From Spirochaetota bacterium (GTDB taxonomy: Bacteria > Spirochaetota > UBA4802 > UBA5550): a stretch of 50,021 nucleotides of DNA. The translations under genes and the position numbers were made by a program. This document shows positions 1 to 7,118 of the stretch, in pieces; the stretch's first letter is position 1, and every line of letters starts with the position of its first letter. The notes beneath the pieces are model-generated. The model did not search any database. It was not told the DNA's origin and worked only from the letters and a program-made list of their open reading frames with translations. The stretch spans positions 1 to 50,021 of the forward strand of contig QKCL01000054.1 of NCBI GenBank assembly GCA_003246895.1, in the 5' to 3' direction.

Positions 1-164
1 AACTTGAAAAGAAAGGGGATGCCCTTGTCATTCGTCCGGAAAAGGGCATTAAAACAGGAAGGCTTGAGAGGGACCTGAAGAAACTTGACAATGTCTACAG
101 GCACGGCATTGAAACAGCAAAGGCCAGACTTCATGCCATAAAAGATTTTATCACAGAACCATGA
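1..164 (+). CDS. C-terminal fragment of a patatin-like phospholipase (cut by window edge)
   Basis: The open frame running in from the left edge encodes about 53 residues ending in a TGA at 162-164. It matches, nearly residue for residue, the last 50 or so residues of the next gene (shared run DALVIRPEKGIKTGRLERDL), so it is the end of a paralogous patatin-family lipase. The start and catalytic core lie outside the window. Only 31 bp separate it from the next start, so the pair is a tandem duplication, probably co-transcribed. The tails differ (this copy ends KDFITEP), so it is diverged and not an assembly artefact. Confidence 0.85.
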   Translation, partial: LEKKGDALVIRPEKGIKTGRLERDLKKLDNVYRHGIETAKARLHAIKDFITEP

Positions 165-195
165 CACATATATTTTTTAAACAGGATCATGTATA

Positions 196-1047
196 ATGAG
201 CAGAACAGGACTTATAGTTGAAGGCGGCGGACTCAGGGGGCTCTTTGCATCGGGGGTACTTGACGTATTCATGGACAACAGTATTGAATTTCCATACGTC
301 AATGCTGTGTCATTCGGCAGCGTCAATGCATTTTCATATATCTCAAAACAGAGGGGCCGTACCAAGAAGATCATGGACGATTATATCAATGACCCGCGAT
401 ATATGGGGTTCGGAAATCTCTTAAAAGAGGGGAACCTCTTCGGCACAGAATTTGTCTACAAAACAGTTCCCGACTTCCTGAATGTTTTCGACATGGAAAC
501 ATTCAGGAAGTCAAAAACCAGATTCCACATTACTGCCACAGACTGCAGAACCGGAAAACCTGCATATTTTGAAAAATCAGATCTGGAGAAAGAGGAACTT
601 CTTGAAGCCCTCAGGGCAAGTTCAAGCCTCCCCTTCATTTCAAAAATGGTTCCCATAAGGGGCGGGCTCTACCTTGACGGAGGCCTGGCAGATTCAATAC
701 CCGTGAAGAAGGCCATGGAAGAGGGATACAGAAAGAATATTATAGTTCTCACAAGAGACAGGTCATACAGAAAAAGCCCGGGGAAATTCAGGGGCATGAT
801 CAAATGGGCATACAGGAAATACCCCAACGTTGCAGAAGCCATGATAACCAGATACAGAAGATACAATGAGACCCTGGATTTCATTGATGAACTTGAAACG
901 AAAGGTGATGCTCTTGTAATACGGCCGGAAAAGGGCATTAAAACCGGAAGGCTTGAAAGGGACCTGGAAAAGCTCGACAGAATATACAGTCACGGGGTGG
1001 AAAAAACAGTAAATCTACTCAATGAAATAAAGGAATTCATGAAGTAA
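196..1047 (+). CDS. Patatin-like phospholipase family protein
   Basis: Predicted cytoplasmic serine acyl hydrolase of the bacterial patatin family (RssA/YjjU type), 283 aa, normal length. An oxyanion-hole glycine-rich loop EGGGLRG sits at residues 9-15. The nucleophile elbow is AVSFG, serine at 39; the family normally has GxSxG, so the first glycine is alanine here. The dyad aspartate is D161 in DGGLADSIP. The lid and C-terminal region (residues 200-283) are basic and helical. No signal peptide or membrane segment is visible. The ribosome site upstream is weak. It follows a paralogue by 31 bp. The physiological substrate cannot be told from sequence; phospholipid or another acyl ester is expected for the family. 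Confidence 0.9.
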   Translation: MSRTGLIVEGGGLRGLFASGVLDVFMDNSIEFPYVNAVSFGSVNAFSYISKQRGRTKKIMDDYINDPRYMGFGNLLKEGNLFGTEFVYKTVPDFLNVFDMETFRKSKTRFHITATDCRTGKPAYFEKSDLEKEELLEALRASSSLPFISKMVPIRGGLYLDGGLADSIPVKKAMEEGYRKNIIVLTRDRSYRKSPGKFRGMIKWAYRKYPNVAEAMITRYRRYNETLDFIDELETKGDALVIRPEKGIKTGRLERDLEKLDRIYSHGVEKTVNLLNEIKEFMK

Positions 1048-1071
1048 ATTTACTGTTCAGAAAAAATAAGC

Positions 1072-1278
1072 TCAATCTTCGAGTTCCATCTTTTCAACAC
1101 AATTTCTGCAGACGCATGCGCTGCCGTCGGCCTTTTCGTTATTATAGATTTTCATGCGGACCTTTTCAGAAAAGTTGTAGGTCATGCACCAGCAGGTTTC
1201 AGGCTCCTGACCGTTTGCTATTGCGCAGTTGTTTTCTCCGCCGCAGATTGGGCAGAACTTTGCCTTTTCATCTCCCAT
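1072..1278 (-). CDS. Cysteine-rich CWC family protein
   Basis: A 68-residue protein dominated by cysteines: an N-terminal CPICGGENNCAIA, a central CWC (the pattern that names the family), and a C-terminal CVCRNC. Such proteins are assumed to bind zinc or another metal; no reaction is established. The ATG at 1278 is preferred over an in-frame GTG six bases upstream because AGAGG lies five bases before the ATG. It converges on the patatin gene with 24 bp between stops and seems to be a single-gene unit. Function remains unknown. Confidence 0.75.
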   Translation of the reverse strand: MGDEKAKFCPICGGENNCAIANGQEPETCWCMTYNFSEKVRMKIYNNEKADGSACVCRNCVEKMELED

Positions 1279-1624
1279 ATTCACCTCTCAGGGGCAGGCA
1301 GACTTTTATTCCGGAAAGAGCGGCCATGTCCGGTTCCCATGGACAGCGGAAGTATGAGACTGCACCTTCACCGCAGAGAATGTAACCGCAAGGGACACCC
1401 TGCCCTCTCCTGCAAAATATGCTCACCCTGTTACTTGATTATTTTACAATTGATGTCTTTTAACACATGGAGGCCCGGTCTGTCAACAACAGAACAGAAG
1501 ATCCGCCGGCCCCATGGATGATAATTATTCAGGCTTCACTGACACTACCCCGGTTTCATGGCAATCCCATTACAGACGGACTTTATGCATATGGGCGGCA
1601 TGTAATCTTGGAATGAACAGGGTC
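1279..1624. other. Intergenic region between the CWC gene and the hcp terminator
   Basis: About 350 bp with no convincing gene. Short open frames on the plus strand here lack ribosome sites and recognisable protein character. The right side receives the end of the leftward hcp operon and the left side must carry the promoter of the CWC gene, but I could not pick out a good -35/-10 pair. I see no repeat or strong secondary structure. Confidence 0.5.
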
Positions 1625-1655
1625 TTAAAAAACAAAAAACCACATTCGTGGTTTT
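1625..1655 (-). terminator. Intrinsic terminator of the hcp operon
   Basis: Positions 1636-1643 and 1648-1655 form a perfect 8-bp stem (AAAACCAC / GTGGTTTT) with the loop ATTC. Read on the minus strand the hairpin is followed by a T-rich run (TTTTTTGTTTTTT). It lies about 25 bp after the hcp stop codon, as expected for a Rho-independent terminator. Confidence 0.8.
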
Positions 1656-1677
1656 CTGTTTTAAAGTGAAGAGATGC

Positions 1678-3288
1678 TTAACCTACAAGAGACTTAATGT
1701 CTTCATCAACTTCTCCGATACCTGCGATGCCGAATTTTTCAACAAGAACATTTACCACAGTGGGTGAGAGAAATGCCGGAAGTGTGGGCCCGAGATGTAT
1801 GTTCTTCACACCAAGATATAAAAGGGCAAGAAGAACAGTCACCGCCTTCTGTTCATACCAGGCAATGTTATAAACTATGGGCAGATCATTGATGTTCCCG
1901 AGCCCGAAGACCTCCTGGAGTTTCATGGCAATGACAGCAAGAGAATATGAATCATTACATTGTCCCGCATCGAGCACACGGGGGATTCCCCCTATGTCAC
2001 CAAGATTCAGCTTATTGTATCTGTATTTGGCGCAACCGGCTGTGAGAATTATCGTATCATGGGGCAGTTTCTCTGCAAATTCTGTATAATAATTTCGTCC
2101 CTTCTGCCTGCCGTCACAGCCTGCCATTACAACAAACTTCCTGATTGCACCGCCCTTAACGGCATCAACAACCTTGTCTGCAAGTGCCAGAACCTGGGCA
2201 TGCGCAAATCCACCCACAATGGAACCCTTTTCAAGTTCATCAGGGGGAGAGCATTTCCTTGCCGCTTCTATTACTGCTGAAAAATCCTTTTCTCCCCCCT
2301 CTTCCCTGTCCGGAATATGCGCCACACCTGGGTATGCGGTATTGCCTGTAGTGAAGACCCTGCCTTTATACGATTCCTTCGGAGGTACAAGACAGTTTGT
2401 TGTCATGAGTATTGGCCCGTTAAATGACTCAAACTCCCGGTCCTGGAGCCACCATGAATTTCCGTAATTGCCGATAAAGTGTGAGTACTCCTTAAACGCC
2501 GGATAGTAATTGGCAGGAAGCATTTCTCCATGGGTATATACATCCACACCAGTTCCTTCTGTCTGTTTTAGAAGTTCCTCCATATCCTTAAGGTCGTGGC
2601 CGGATATGAGTATTCCCGGATTTTTGCCGACACCAATATTAACCTCGGTAATTTCAGGATTCCCGTATGTCTCAGTGTTTGCCCTGTCAAGAAGCGCCAT
2701 GGTCTTTACTGCAACCTCTCCGGTCTTCATTACAAGTGAGATCATGTCATCAAGGGGGAGATCTTTTCTTGTTGAAGCCATTCCTTCAATGATGAAATCG
2801 GTTATTGAATCATCCCTGTATCCAAGGACTGCCGCATGATCTGCGTATGCCGCTATACCCTTGATGCCGTAAACAAGCAGCTCCCTCAGAGACCTGACGT
2901 CATCATTCTCAGTTAAAAGGACTCCAGAATTTTCTGCCTTTAAAATAAACTCTTCTTTTGTGGAACATGAAAAATCGGCTGAATCATCACCGATGGCACT
3001 GGCAATATTCTTTTTCAGTTCATCCCTTATGGCAATGCCTTCCCTGATTATCTCAATTAATCGATCATCGTCAAAACTGACATTTGTCACTGTTGTAAAG
3101 AGGGCCTTAATAAGGTAATCCCTTACTTCAGCGGAGACATCTCCGTTTTTTTCCGCAGCAAGAGAGATCCCCTTCACTGTGTATATCAAAAGATCCTGCA
3201 GATTTGCTGTATCGTTCTTTTTGCCGCACACACCGTTCACGGTGCAGCCTGAATTTTTTAAAGTTTCCTGACACTGATAACAAAACAT
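1678..3288 (-). CDS. hcp: Hydroxylamine reductase / hybrid cluster protein Hcp
   Basis: Cytosolic iron-sulfur-oxygen enzyme, 536 aa. The family reduces hydroxylamine to ammonia in vitro and acts in NO detoxification. The N-terminal cluster cysteines are C3, C6, C15 and C21 (C-x2-C-x8-C-x5-C, the anaerobe-type spacing). Hybrid-cluster ligand motifs are all visible: [31 protein letters not shown] and a C-terminal YEQKAV carrying the Glu/Lys pair. The ATG at 3288 gives MFCYQCQ, the usual Hcp start, behind a GGAGGTG site five bases away; an upstream in-frame extension to 3390 is rejected. It is the last gene of the operon begun by the Rrf2 regulator, 23 bp after the zinc-ribbon gene, with its own terminator. 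No Hcr-type NADH reductase is nearby. Confidence 0.97.
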   Translation of the reverse strand: MFCYQCQETLKNSGCTVNGVCGKKNDTANLQDLLIYTVKGISLAAEKNGDVSAEVRDYLIKALFTTVTNVSFDDDRLIEIIREGIAIRDELKKNIASAIGDDSADFSCSTKEEFILKAENSGVLLTENDDVRSLRELLVYGIKGIAAYADHAAVLGYRDDSITDFIIEGMASTRKDLPLDDMISLVMKTGEVAVKTMALLDRANTETYGNPEITEVNIGVGKNPGILISGHDLKDMEELLKQTEGTGVDVYTHGEMLPANYYPAFKEYSHFIGNYGNSWWLQDREFESFNGPILMTTNCLVPPKESYKGRVFTTGNTAYPGVAHIPDREEGGEKDFSAVIEAARKCSPPDELEKGSIVGGFAHAQVLALADKVVDAVKGGAIRKFVVMAGCDGRQKGRNYYTEFAEKLPHDTIILTAGCAKYRYNKLNLGDIGGIPRVLDAGQCNDSYSLAVIAMKLQEVFGLGNINDLPIVYNIAWYEQKAVTVLLALLYLGVKNIHLGPTLPAFLSPTVVNVLVEKFGIAGIGEVDEDIKSLVG

Positions 3289-3311
3289 ATGACACCTCCA
3301 TATATTTTTTA

Positions 3312-3554
3312 CTAATAGTTCTTTCCCGCAGCCTTTATATTGGCTGCATCGAAGGCATGGCATGGCGTAACTCCATATACCATTCCGCATTCAGGGCAGA
3401 TACCTTCAAATGTCTCCATTAAGAATTCACTGCCGCACTCTTCGCACTTCATATCAACAGGCACAGGCATAAACTGTGAATCAAATCCCATGGACCGTAT
3501 TTTATCCACTACCTGCTTTCCGCTTTCAAAAGTTCCTGAACATCCGTCATGCAT
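3312..3554 (-). CDS. Small zinc-ribbon protein of the hcp operon
   Basis: 80 residues, no family recognised. The central part has CEECGSEF followed by CPECGMVYG, a C-x2-C / C-x2-C pair typical of a zinc ribbon or rubredoxin-like knuckle, then PCH. The N-terminal 35 residues look like a small alpha/beta segment. A good AAGGAG site precedes the ATG. It sits 18 bp after the ABC ATPase gene and 23 bp before hcp, so it is almost surely co-translated with them. Plausible roles are a small electron carrier, metal-delivery partner or zinc-based regulator of Hcp; these are guesses from position only. Confidence 0.75.
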   Translation of the reverse strand: MHDGCSGTFESGKQVVDKIRSMGFDSQFMPVPVDMKCEECGSEFLMETFEGICPECGMVYGVTPCHAFDAANIKAAGKNY

Positions 3555-3572
3555 GGTTTTTCTCCTTTGCTG

Positions 3573-4583
3573 TTATTTTATTTCAGAGAGTATCTCTCCC
3601 GATCTCAGAGCCGTACGGTATGACAGAATCTTTCTGTCAAGTTTCTCCAGCTCCACAAGGATTGACCTCTCCTCATCTGTTGTTTCTATTATTCCGGCGA
3701 TACCGCCGTTTTTGATTACTATTCTTTTGTCTCCCATGAGGGCAAGAATTGGATCATGGGTTGCCATGAGTACGATCTTCTCCTCAGTTAAAAGAAGGGC
3801 CAGCGCCTTCTTGCGGTCAATGCCGGCATTCTCTATCTCATCAATGAGTATGATGGGAGACCTGCTGAGGATTGCAGTGTCGGCAATCATGAGAGCCCTG
3901 GACTGGCCGCCGCTGAGACTGGTTATGGCTGTCTCAGGTGTAAACTTCTCGCCGGCAAGTTCATTGCCCTGTTCAATTATCCTTGTGATTACATTTTCAG
4001 CATCCTCAACCATTCGGCTCTCTGCATGAAGTTTAATAAACTCATACACAGTAAGGTCCATGACAAAGTTCATGTTCTGTGACAGCTGGGCCACAAGTTT
4101 TGTTGAGGTTGAGAACCGCCACTTCGCATCGGGCACTTCTCCGTTTACCATTACCCGTCTTCCCGTCGGTGTGTCAGCCTGAGCAACCCATTCGATATCA
4201 CCGAGAAGCCTGCTCTTTCCGGAACCGGTGGGCCCTACGATGGAGATCACCTCTCCCCTGCTGATTTTAAGATCACTGAAGCCTTCAGGGTTACCCGACT
4301 TGTCCCTGCCCGGATGAATAGTAATGGAATGTATCTTCTCGTCTTCGGAAAGAAATGAAAGCATCTGGTTTATGAACTCCGCTAGATTTTCACAGACCCT
4401 GTCAAAATCAAGAACCATGTCCTCTGTTTCATCAACACTATAGGAATCAAAAATCTCCTTCAGTGTCATATTCATGGCAGTTCCGGTTTCTATACCGTTA
4501 TCCTCAAAAAATGATACCGTAAAGGGATAATCATCAATGAGGTCACATAACTTTATACAGCCTATATCTTCTTTCCTGATCAT
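3573..4583 (-). CDS. DUF1858-like domain fused to a soluble ABC ATPase
   Basis: 336 aa. Residues ~5-75 resemble DUF1858 (KLCDLIDDYPFTVSFFEDNG, the 'ryP..a.vf...G' pattern), a small helical domain found with redox and iron-sulfur proteins. Residues ~85-300 are an ABC nucleotide-binding domain with Walker A GPTGSGKS, signature LSGGQ, Walker B ILIDE and a switch histidine in MATHD, so it should hydrolyse ATP. No membrane segment is present, and no permease gene is in the operon, so transport is doubtful; SufC-like or other non-transport ABC roles are possible. It overlaps the GTPase gene by 4 bp (ATGA), indicating translational coupling. General family secure; role inferred. Confidence 0.85.
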   Translation of the reverse strand: MIRKEDIGCIKLCDLIDDYPFTVSFFEDNGIETGTAMNMTLKEIFDSYSVDETEDMVLDFDRVCENLAEFINQMLSFLSEDEKIHSITIHPGRDKSGNPEGFSDLKISRGEVISIVGPTGSGKSRLLGDIEWVAQADTPTGRRVMVNGEVPDAKWRFSTSTKLVAQLSQNMNFVMDLTVYEFIKLHAESRMVEDAENVITRIIEQGNELAGEKFTPETAITSLSGGQSRALMIADTAILSRSPIILIDEIENAGIDRKKALALLLTEEKIVLMATHDPILALMGDKRIVIKNGGIAGIIETTDEERSILVELEKLDRKILSYRTALRSGEILSEIK

Positions 4584-5278
4584 TTCTTGTCTTCCATATC
4601 TATTTTTCTCACATTACCCATCTGATAATCCTGTCCGATTCTTGTCTCACCGAGGCAGTATGAACATAAGGCCGAAGGCATGGGGAACCTGAGTTTTTTG
4701 CCCAGAAGAGTTTCGAGCTTCTCATCCTCCATGTAAATTATTGTACTGAGTTCATAACATCCCTGACCAGTGAGGCCGTTGATATTCATTATTACAGCAG
4801 ATGGATTTACCATATTGACCCTTGCGGCAAAGACTTCCCTCTCGGCCTGGGAAACAATATCTCCCTTTGTGATGACAACTATATCAGCTGACTTAAGCAT
4901 TGGCCCGATTTTTTTCGGTGTGTTCACGCCGCTGAGATTGTCAATTACACATACAGCCCTGACCTCTTTTATATAGGGTGAACACCTGTTGCAGAGCCCG
5001 GCCGATTCGCTTATCAGTACATCAAAACCATTATCAAGTCCCCACTGAAGAACTTCTTCAATGTTGCTGACAAAATAGTGATCAGGGCAGAGAGAGCCGG
5101 AGATTCCCTTTTTGACAGGAACACCCGCCTTCCCGTAGATAACATCATCGTCAGTATAAAGGCAGTCAAACTTCGCAACACCCACTGAAAGTCCCCGCTG
5201 TTTCAGGGAATCTATTGTTTTTAATATTACAGATGTCTTCCCCGATGACGGTGGACCGGAAAAAGTTACAAGATTCAT
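4580..5278 (-). CDS. HypB/UreG/CobW-like P-loop GTPase with C-terminal CxxC
   Basis: 232 aa SIMIBI-class NTPase. Walker A GPPSSGKTS begins at residue 8; ITKGD near residue 160 matches the guanine-specificity motif of HypB/UreG proteins; SESAGLCNRCSPY supplies a central C-x2-C and the C-terminal region has CSYCLGE, a second pair suitable for metal binding. Family members load nickel or other metals into enzymes. It overlaps both neighbours by 4 bp, upstream solute-binding fusion and downstream ABC ATPase, so the three are probably made together. HypB itself is unlikely because it lacks the usual N-terminal histidine/cysteine region and is far from hypDEC. A metallochaperone role for Hcp assembly is inference. 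Confidence 0.8.
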   Translation of the reverse strand: MNLVTFSGPPSSGKTSVILKTIDSLKQRGLSVGVAKFDCLYTDDDVIYGKAGVPVKKGISGSLCPDHYFVSNIEEVLQWGLDNGFDVLISESAGLCNRCSPYIKEVRAVCVIDNLSGVNTPKKIGPMLKSADIVVITKGDIVSQAEREVFAARVNMVNPSAVIMNINGLTGQGCYELSTIIYMEDEKLETLLGKKLRFPMPSALCSYCLGETRIGQDYQMGNVRKIDMEDKK

Positions 5279-6507
5279 TGTGCTGCACCTCCGGTTTCGG
5301 AATTAAATATATCCGTACAATGCCTTATGAGTTGTGAAATATCACTTGAGTATATATAATCCCACCCAAGCCACATGAAGGGGCTCTTTTCCGGAACCCT
5401 GTTTTCAACTTCCGGATTTACACTTGGGAACAGGCCGTTATGCGCCAGTATCTCTCCGACTTTCCGGGATGCAAAGAAGTCTATTACAGGCTGAAGTTCA
5501 TCTATTCTCCTTTTCTTTGAAAGAAGAAATATTGGGCTGATTATTGCACCATCCTCGGGCCATACAGCCTCCATGGAACTCCCCTCCCTTACCATCTTTG
5601 TAAAGAAATAGGGCATGATTGTTACTATGGGTCTGCTCACACTCCTGCGTTCACTTTTAACCATCTGCGACGGATGCATTGATTCAAGAAGGCTTCGGCC
5701 AAGTTTTTTCACGCCCTCATCTCCGTATACTTTATGTATATTCAGAAGTATTCCGTTGAAAAGGTCAAAGTCTCCAACCGGAAGAGATACCCTCTTCTCA
5801 AATTCAGGTTTCATTATATCCGCCCAGGTTTTCGGCATATCCCTTTCGCCCAATTCATCCCTGTTTACAAGGAATACCGCAGGCACAACCCCAATCATTC
5901 CGTAATGACCCTGGGGGTCCTTAAGTTTTATATCATCAAAAATTCTGTTGAACCTGTCTATTCCTGTTGTGTCACTGAACACCCCTGCTTTCTTGAACTT
6001 TCCGATCATTTTCTCATCAAAGAACATGTCAAACCCTGCGGAGATGAACAGATCAGGAAGATCATCTGCATTCTCTGTATCTTTAATATTCTCCTCAACC
6101 CACTGAAGCCCCATTGAAGCAGCCTTAAGCTCATAGTTCAGTTCAATACCCAGATCCCTGGTTATGGAGCCGGCAAATTCAGTGAAATTCTCAAGCAGAG
6201 GAACACGTACAGGGCATGGAAGAAGCCCCACTATGTTCAGGCCCTTTTCTTTTTTCTCTGCATTCTCCGACAATGTCACATCACTGCTCAAAGATGATTC
6301 AATGGCTTCCCTGAGTTTTGAACTGAAAAGCTCATAGTCAATTTTTTTCATGACAAGGGCGGTTTCAAGATCAATGGCACGGCCAAACCTTTCCCGCTGT
6401 TCCAGACTCTCCATCTGGGAAAACCCGTTATTAACAAATACAGCTATTGTATCTGGGTACCTTTCAGTTATATCTGCAAGTTTTGTCTTTTTATTAAAGT
6501 ATTCCAT
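5275..6507 (-). CDS. DUF1858-like domain fused to a signal-less solute-binding protein
   Basis: 410 aa. The first ~70 residues are DUF1858-like (KLADITERYPDTIAVFVNNG, then IDLETALVMKKIDYELF). Residues ~95-400 resemble family-1 extracellular solute-binding proteins of the Fe(III)/polyamine type: LPDLFISAGFDMFF, a hinge-like VPAVFLVNRDEL followed by PKTWADIMKPEF, and a C-terminal WLGWDY. Yet there is no signal peptide or lipobox, the protein begins directly with the DUF1858-like domain, so it should stay in the cytosol. GGAG lies seven bases before the ATG. It overlaps the GTPase gene by 4 bp and follows rrf2 by 12 bp. It may bind a metal, cluster precursor or small ligand inside the cell; the ligand is unknown. 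Confidence 0.8.
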   Translation of the reverse strand: MEYFNKKTKLADITERYPDTIAVFVNNGFSQMESLEQRERFGRAIDLETALVMKKIDYELFSSKLREAIESSLSSDVTLSENAEKKEKGLNIVGLLPCPVRVPLLENFTEFAGSITRDLGIELNYELKAASMGLQWVEENIKDTENADDLPDLFISAGFDMFFDEKMIGKFKKAGVFSDTTGIDRFNRIFDDIKLKDPQGHYGMIGVVPAVFLVNRDELGERDMPKTWADIMKPEFEKRVSLPVGDFDLFNGILLNIHKVYGDEGVKKLGRSLLESMHPSQMVKSERRSVSRPIVTIMPYFFTKMVREGSSMEAVWPEDGAIISPIFLLSKKRRIDELQPVIDFFASRKVGEILAHNGLFPSVNPEVENRVPEKSPFMWLGWDYIYSSDISQLIRHCTDIFNSETGGAAQ

Positions 6508-6519
6508 ATATAATCTCCA

Positions 6520-6927
6520 CTAGCTCCCTTGAAAATCTGAGAGTTTTATATCCTTCAGAAGTTCATAAACTTCACGCCTTATTTTTGACATTCTCTCATC
6601 AAAGATACATTTTGAAAAACTGCAGTTCGTGCGTGACAGCGGGCAGCCGGTCATCTCCACCTTCGACTCGATTATCTCATATATATCCAGAAAAGTGATT
6701 GCCTCTGCGGACCGGTTCAGAACAAAACCGCCTGCAGGCCCCCTGACAGAAGAAATAATACCCGCCTTGGTAAGTTTCTGGAAAATCTTTGCAAGATGTG
6801 CCTCTGAGGCGCAGAGTTCATTTGCTATATATTTCACATTAATCCTCTCTGGAGCCTTTTCCGCAATCATGGCAAGACCATGAAATGCAAGAGATGCTCC
6901 TTCCGAAAAACCTAATAAATTGTTCAT
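6520..6927 (-). CDS. Rrf2-family transcriptional regulator with three cluster-type cysteines
   Basis: 135 aa winged-helix protein of the Rrf2 family (IscR/NsrR relatives). The helix-turn-helix covers roughly residues 28-62, followed by the conserved VRGPAGGF wing. Three cysteines, C95, C102 and C107 (C-x6-C-x4-C), lie in the region where NsrR and IscR bind an iron-sulfur cluster; the spacing differs slightly from the IscR pattern. Such clusters sense NO or cluster status. It is the first gene of the hcp operon, and its start codon lies 10 bp from a perfect 54-bp palindrome over the promoter, so autoregulation plus control of hcp is likely. GGAG precedes the ATG by five bases. Confidence 0.92.
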   Translation of the reverse strand: MNNLLGFSEGASLAFHGLAMIAEKAPERINVKYIANELCASEAHLAKIFQKLTKAGIISSVRGPAGGFVLNRSAEAITFLDIYEIIESKVEMTGCPLSRTNCSFSKCIFDERMSKIRREVYELLKDIKLSDFQGS

Positions 6928-6937
6928 AAAGACTCCA

Positions 6938-6991
6938 TGACTTTATTTAACTATTTAGGTATTCAAATACCTAAATAGTTAAATAAAGTCA
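6938..6991. promoter_or_regulatory. Perfect 54-bp palindromic operator upstream of rrf2
   Basis: Two 26-nt arms, 6938-6963 and 6966-6991, are exactly complementary with a two-base centre (CA at 6964-6965). The inner part reads CTATTTAGGTATT and its mirror. It is AT-rich, lies 10 bp upstream of the rrf2 start and covers the predicted promoter, as expected for a repressor site. The length could hold two adjacent dimer sites. If transcribed it would also fold into a very stable stem directly before the Shine-Dalgarno sequence. Binding by the Rrf2 protein is inferred from position. Confidence 0.85.
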
Positions 6992-6992
6992 A
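6964..6992 (-). promoter_or_regulatory. Predicted promoter of the rrf2-hcp operon
   Basis: Read on the minus strand, TTGACT at 6992-6987 is followed after 17 bases by TATTTG at 6969-6964. The -35 box is good and the -10 box only fair. Both elements lie inside or at the rim of the 54-bp palindrome, so bound repressor would block polymerase. No competing promoter was seen within the operon. Confidence 0.5.
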
Positions 6993-7118
6993 CCAAATAA
7001 TCCTTTTTTTTAAAAATACTTAGAAGCAAAACAATCCTATGGAATGCATAATTAAAGGAGTTTTCTCTATGAAAATTCCGAATTAGATAAACCTTAAGGC
7101 ATGATGTAAAATGTATAA

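Noticed and set aside
3340-4029. Plus-strand open frame of 229 codons opposite the ABC ATPase and zinc-ribbon genes
   Set aside because: Serine-rich shadow of two well-supported genes; no family likeness.
4580-5278. The GTPase as true HypB of the hyp set
   Set aside because: It lacks HypB's usual N-terminal metal-binding region, is coupled to Hcp-operon genes and lies 12 kb from hypDEC on the other strand.
7069-7086. Mini-ORF with AAAGGAG followed by ATG and five codons on the plus strand
   Set aside because: Only five residues and it runs into the 3' end of an opposite gene with no downstream partner, so a leader peptide has nothing to control.
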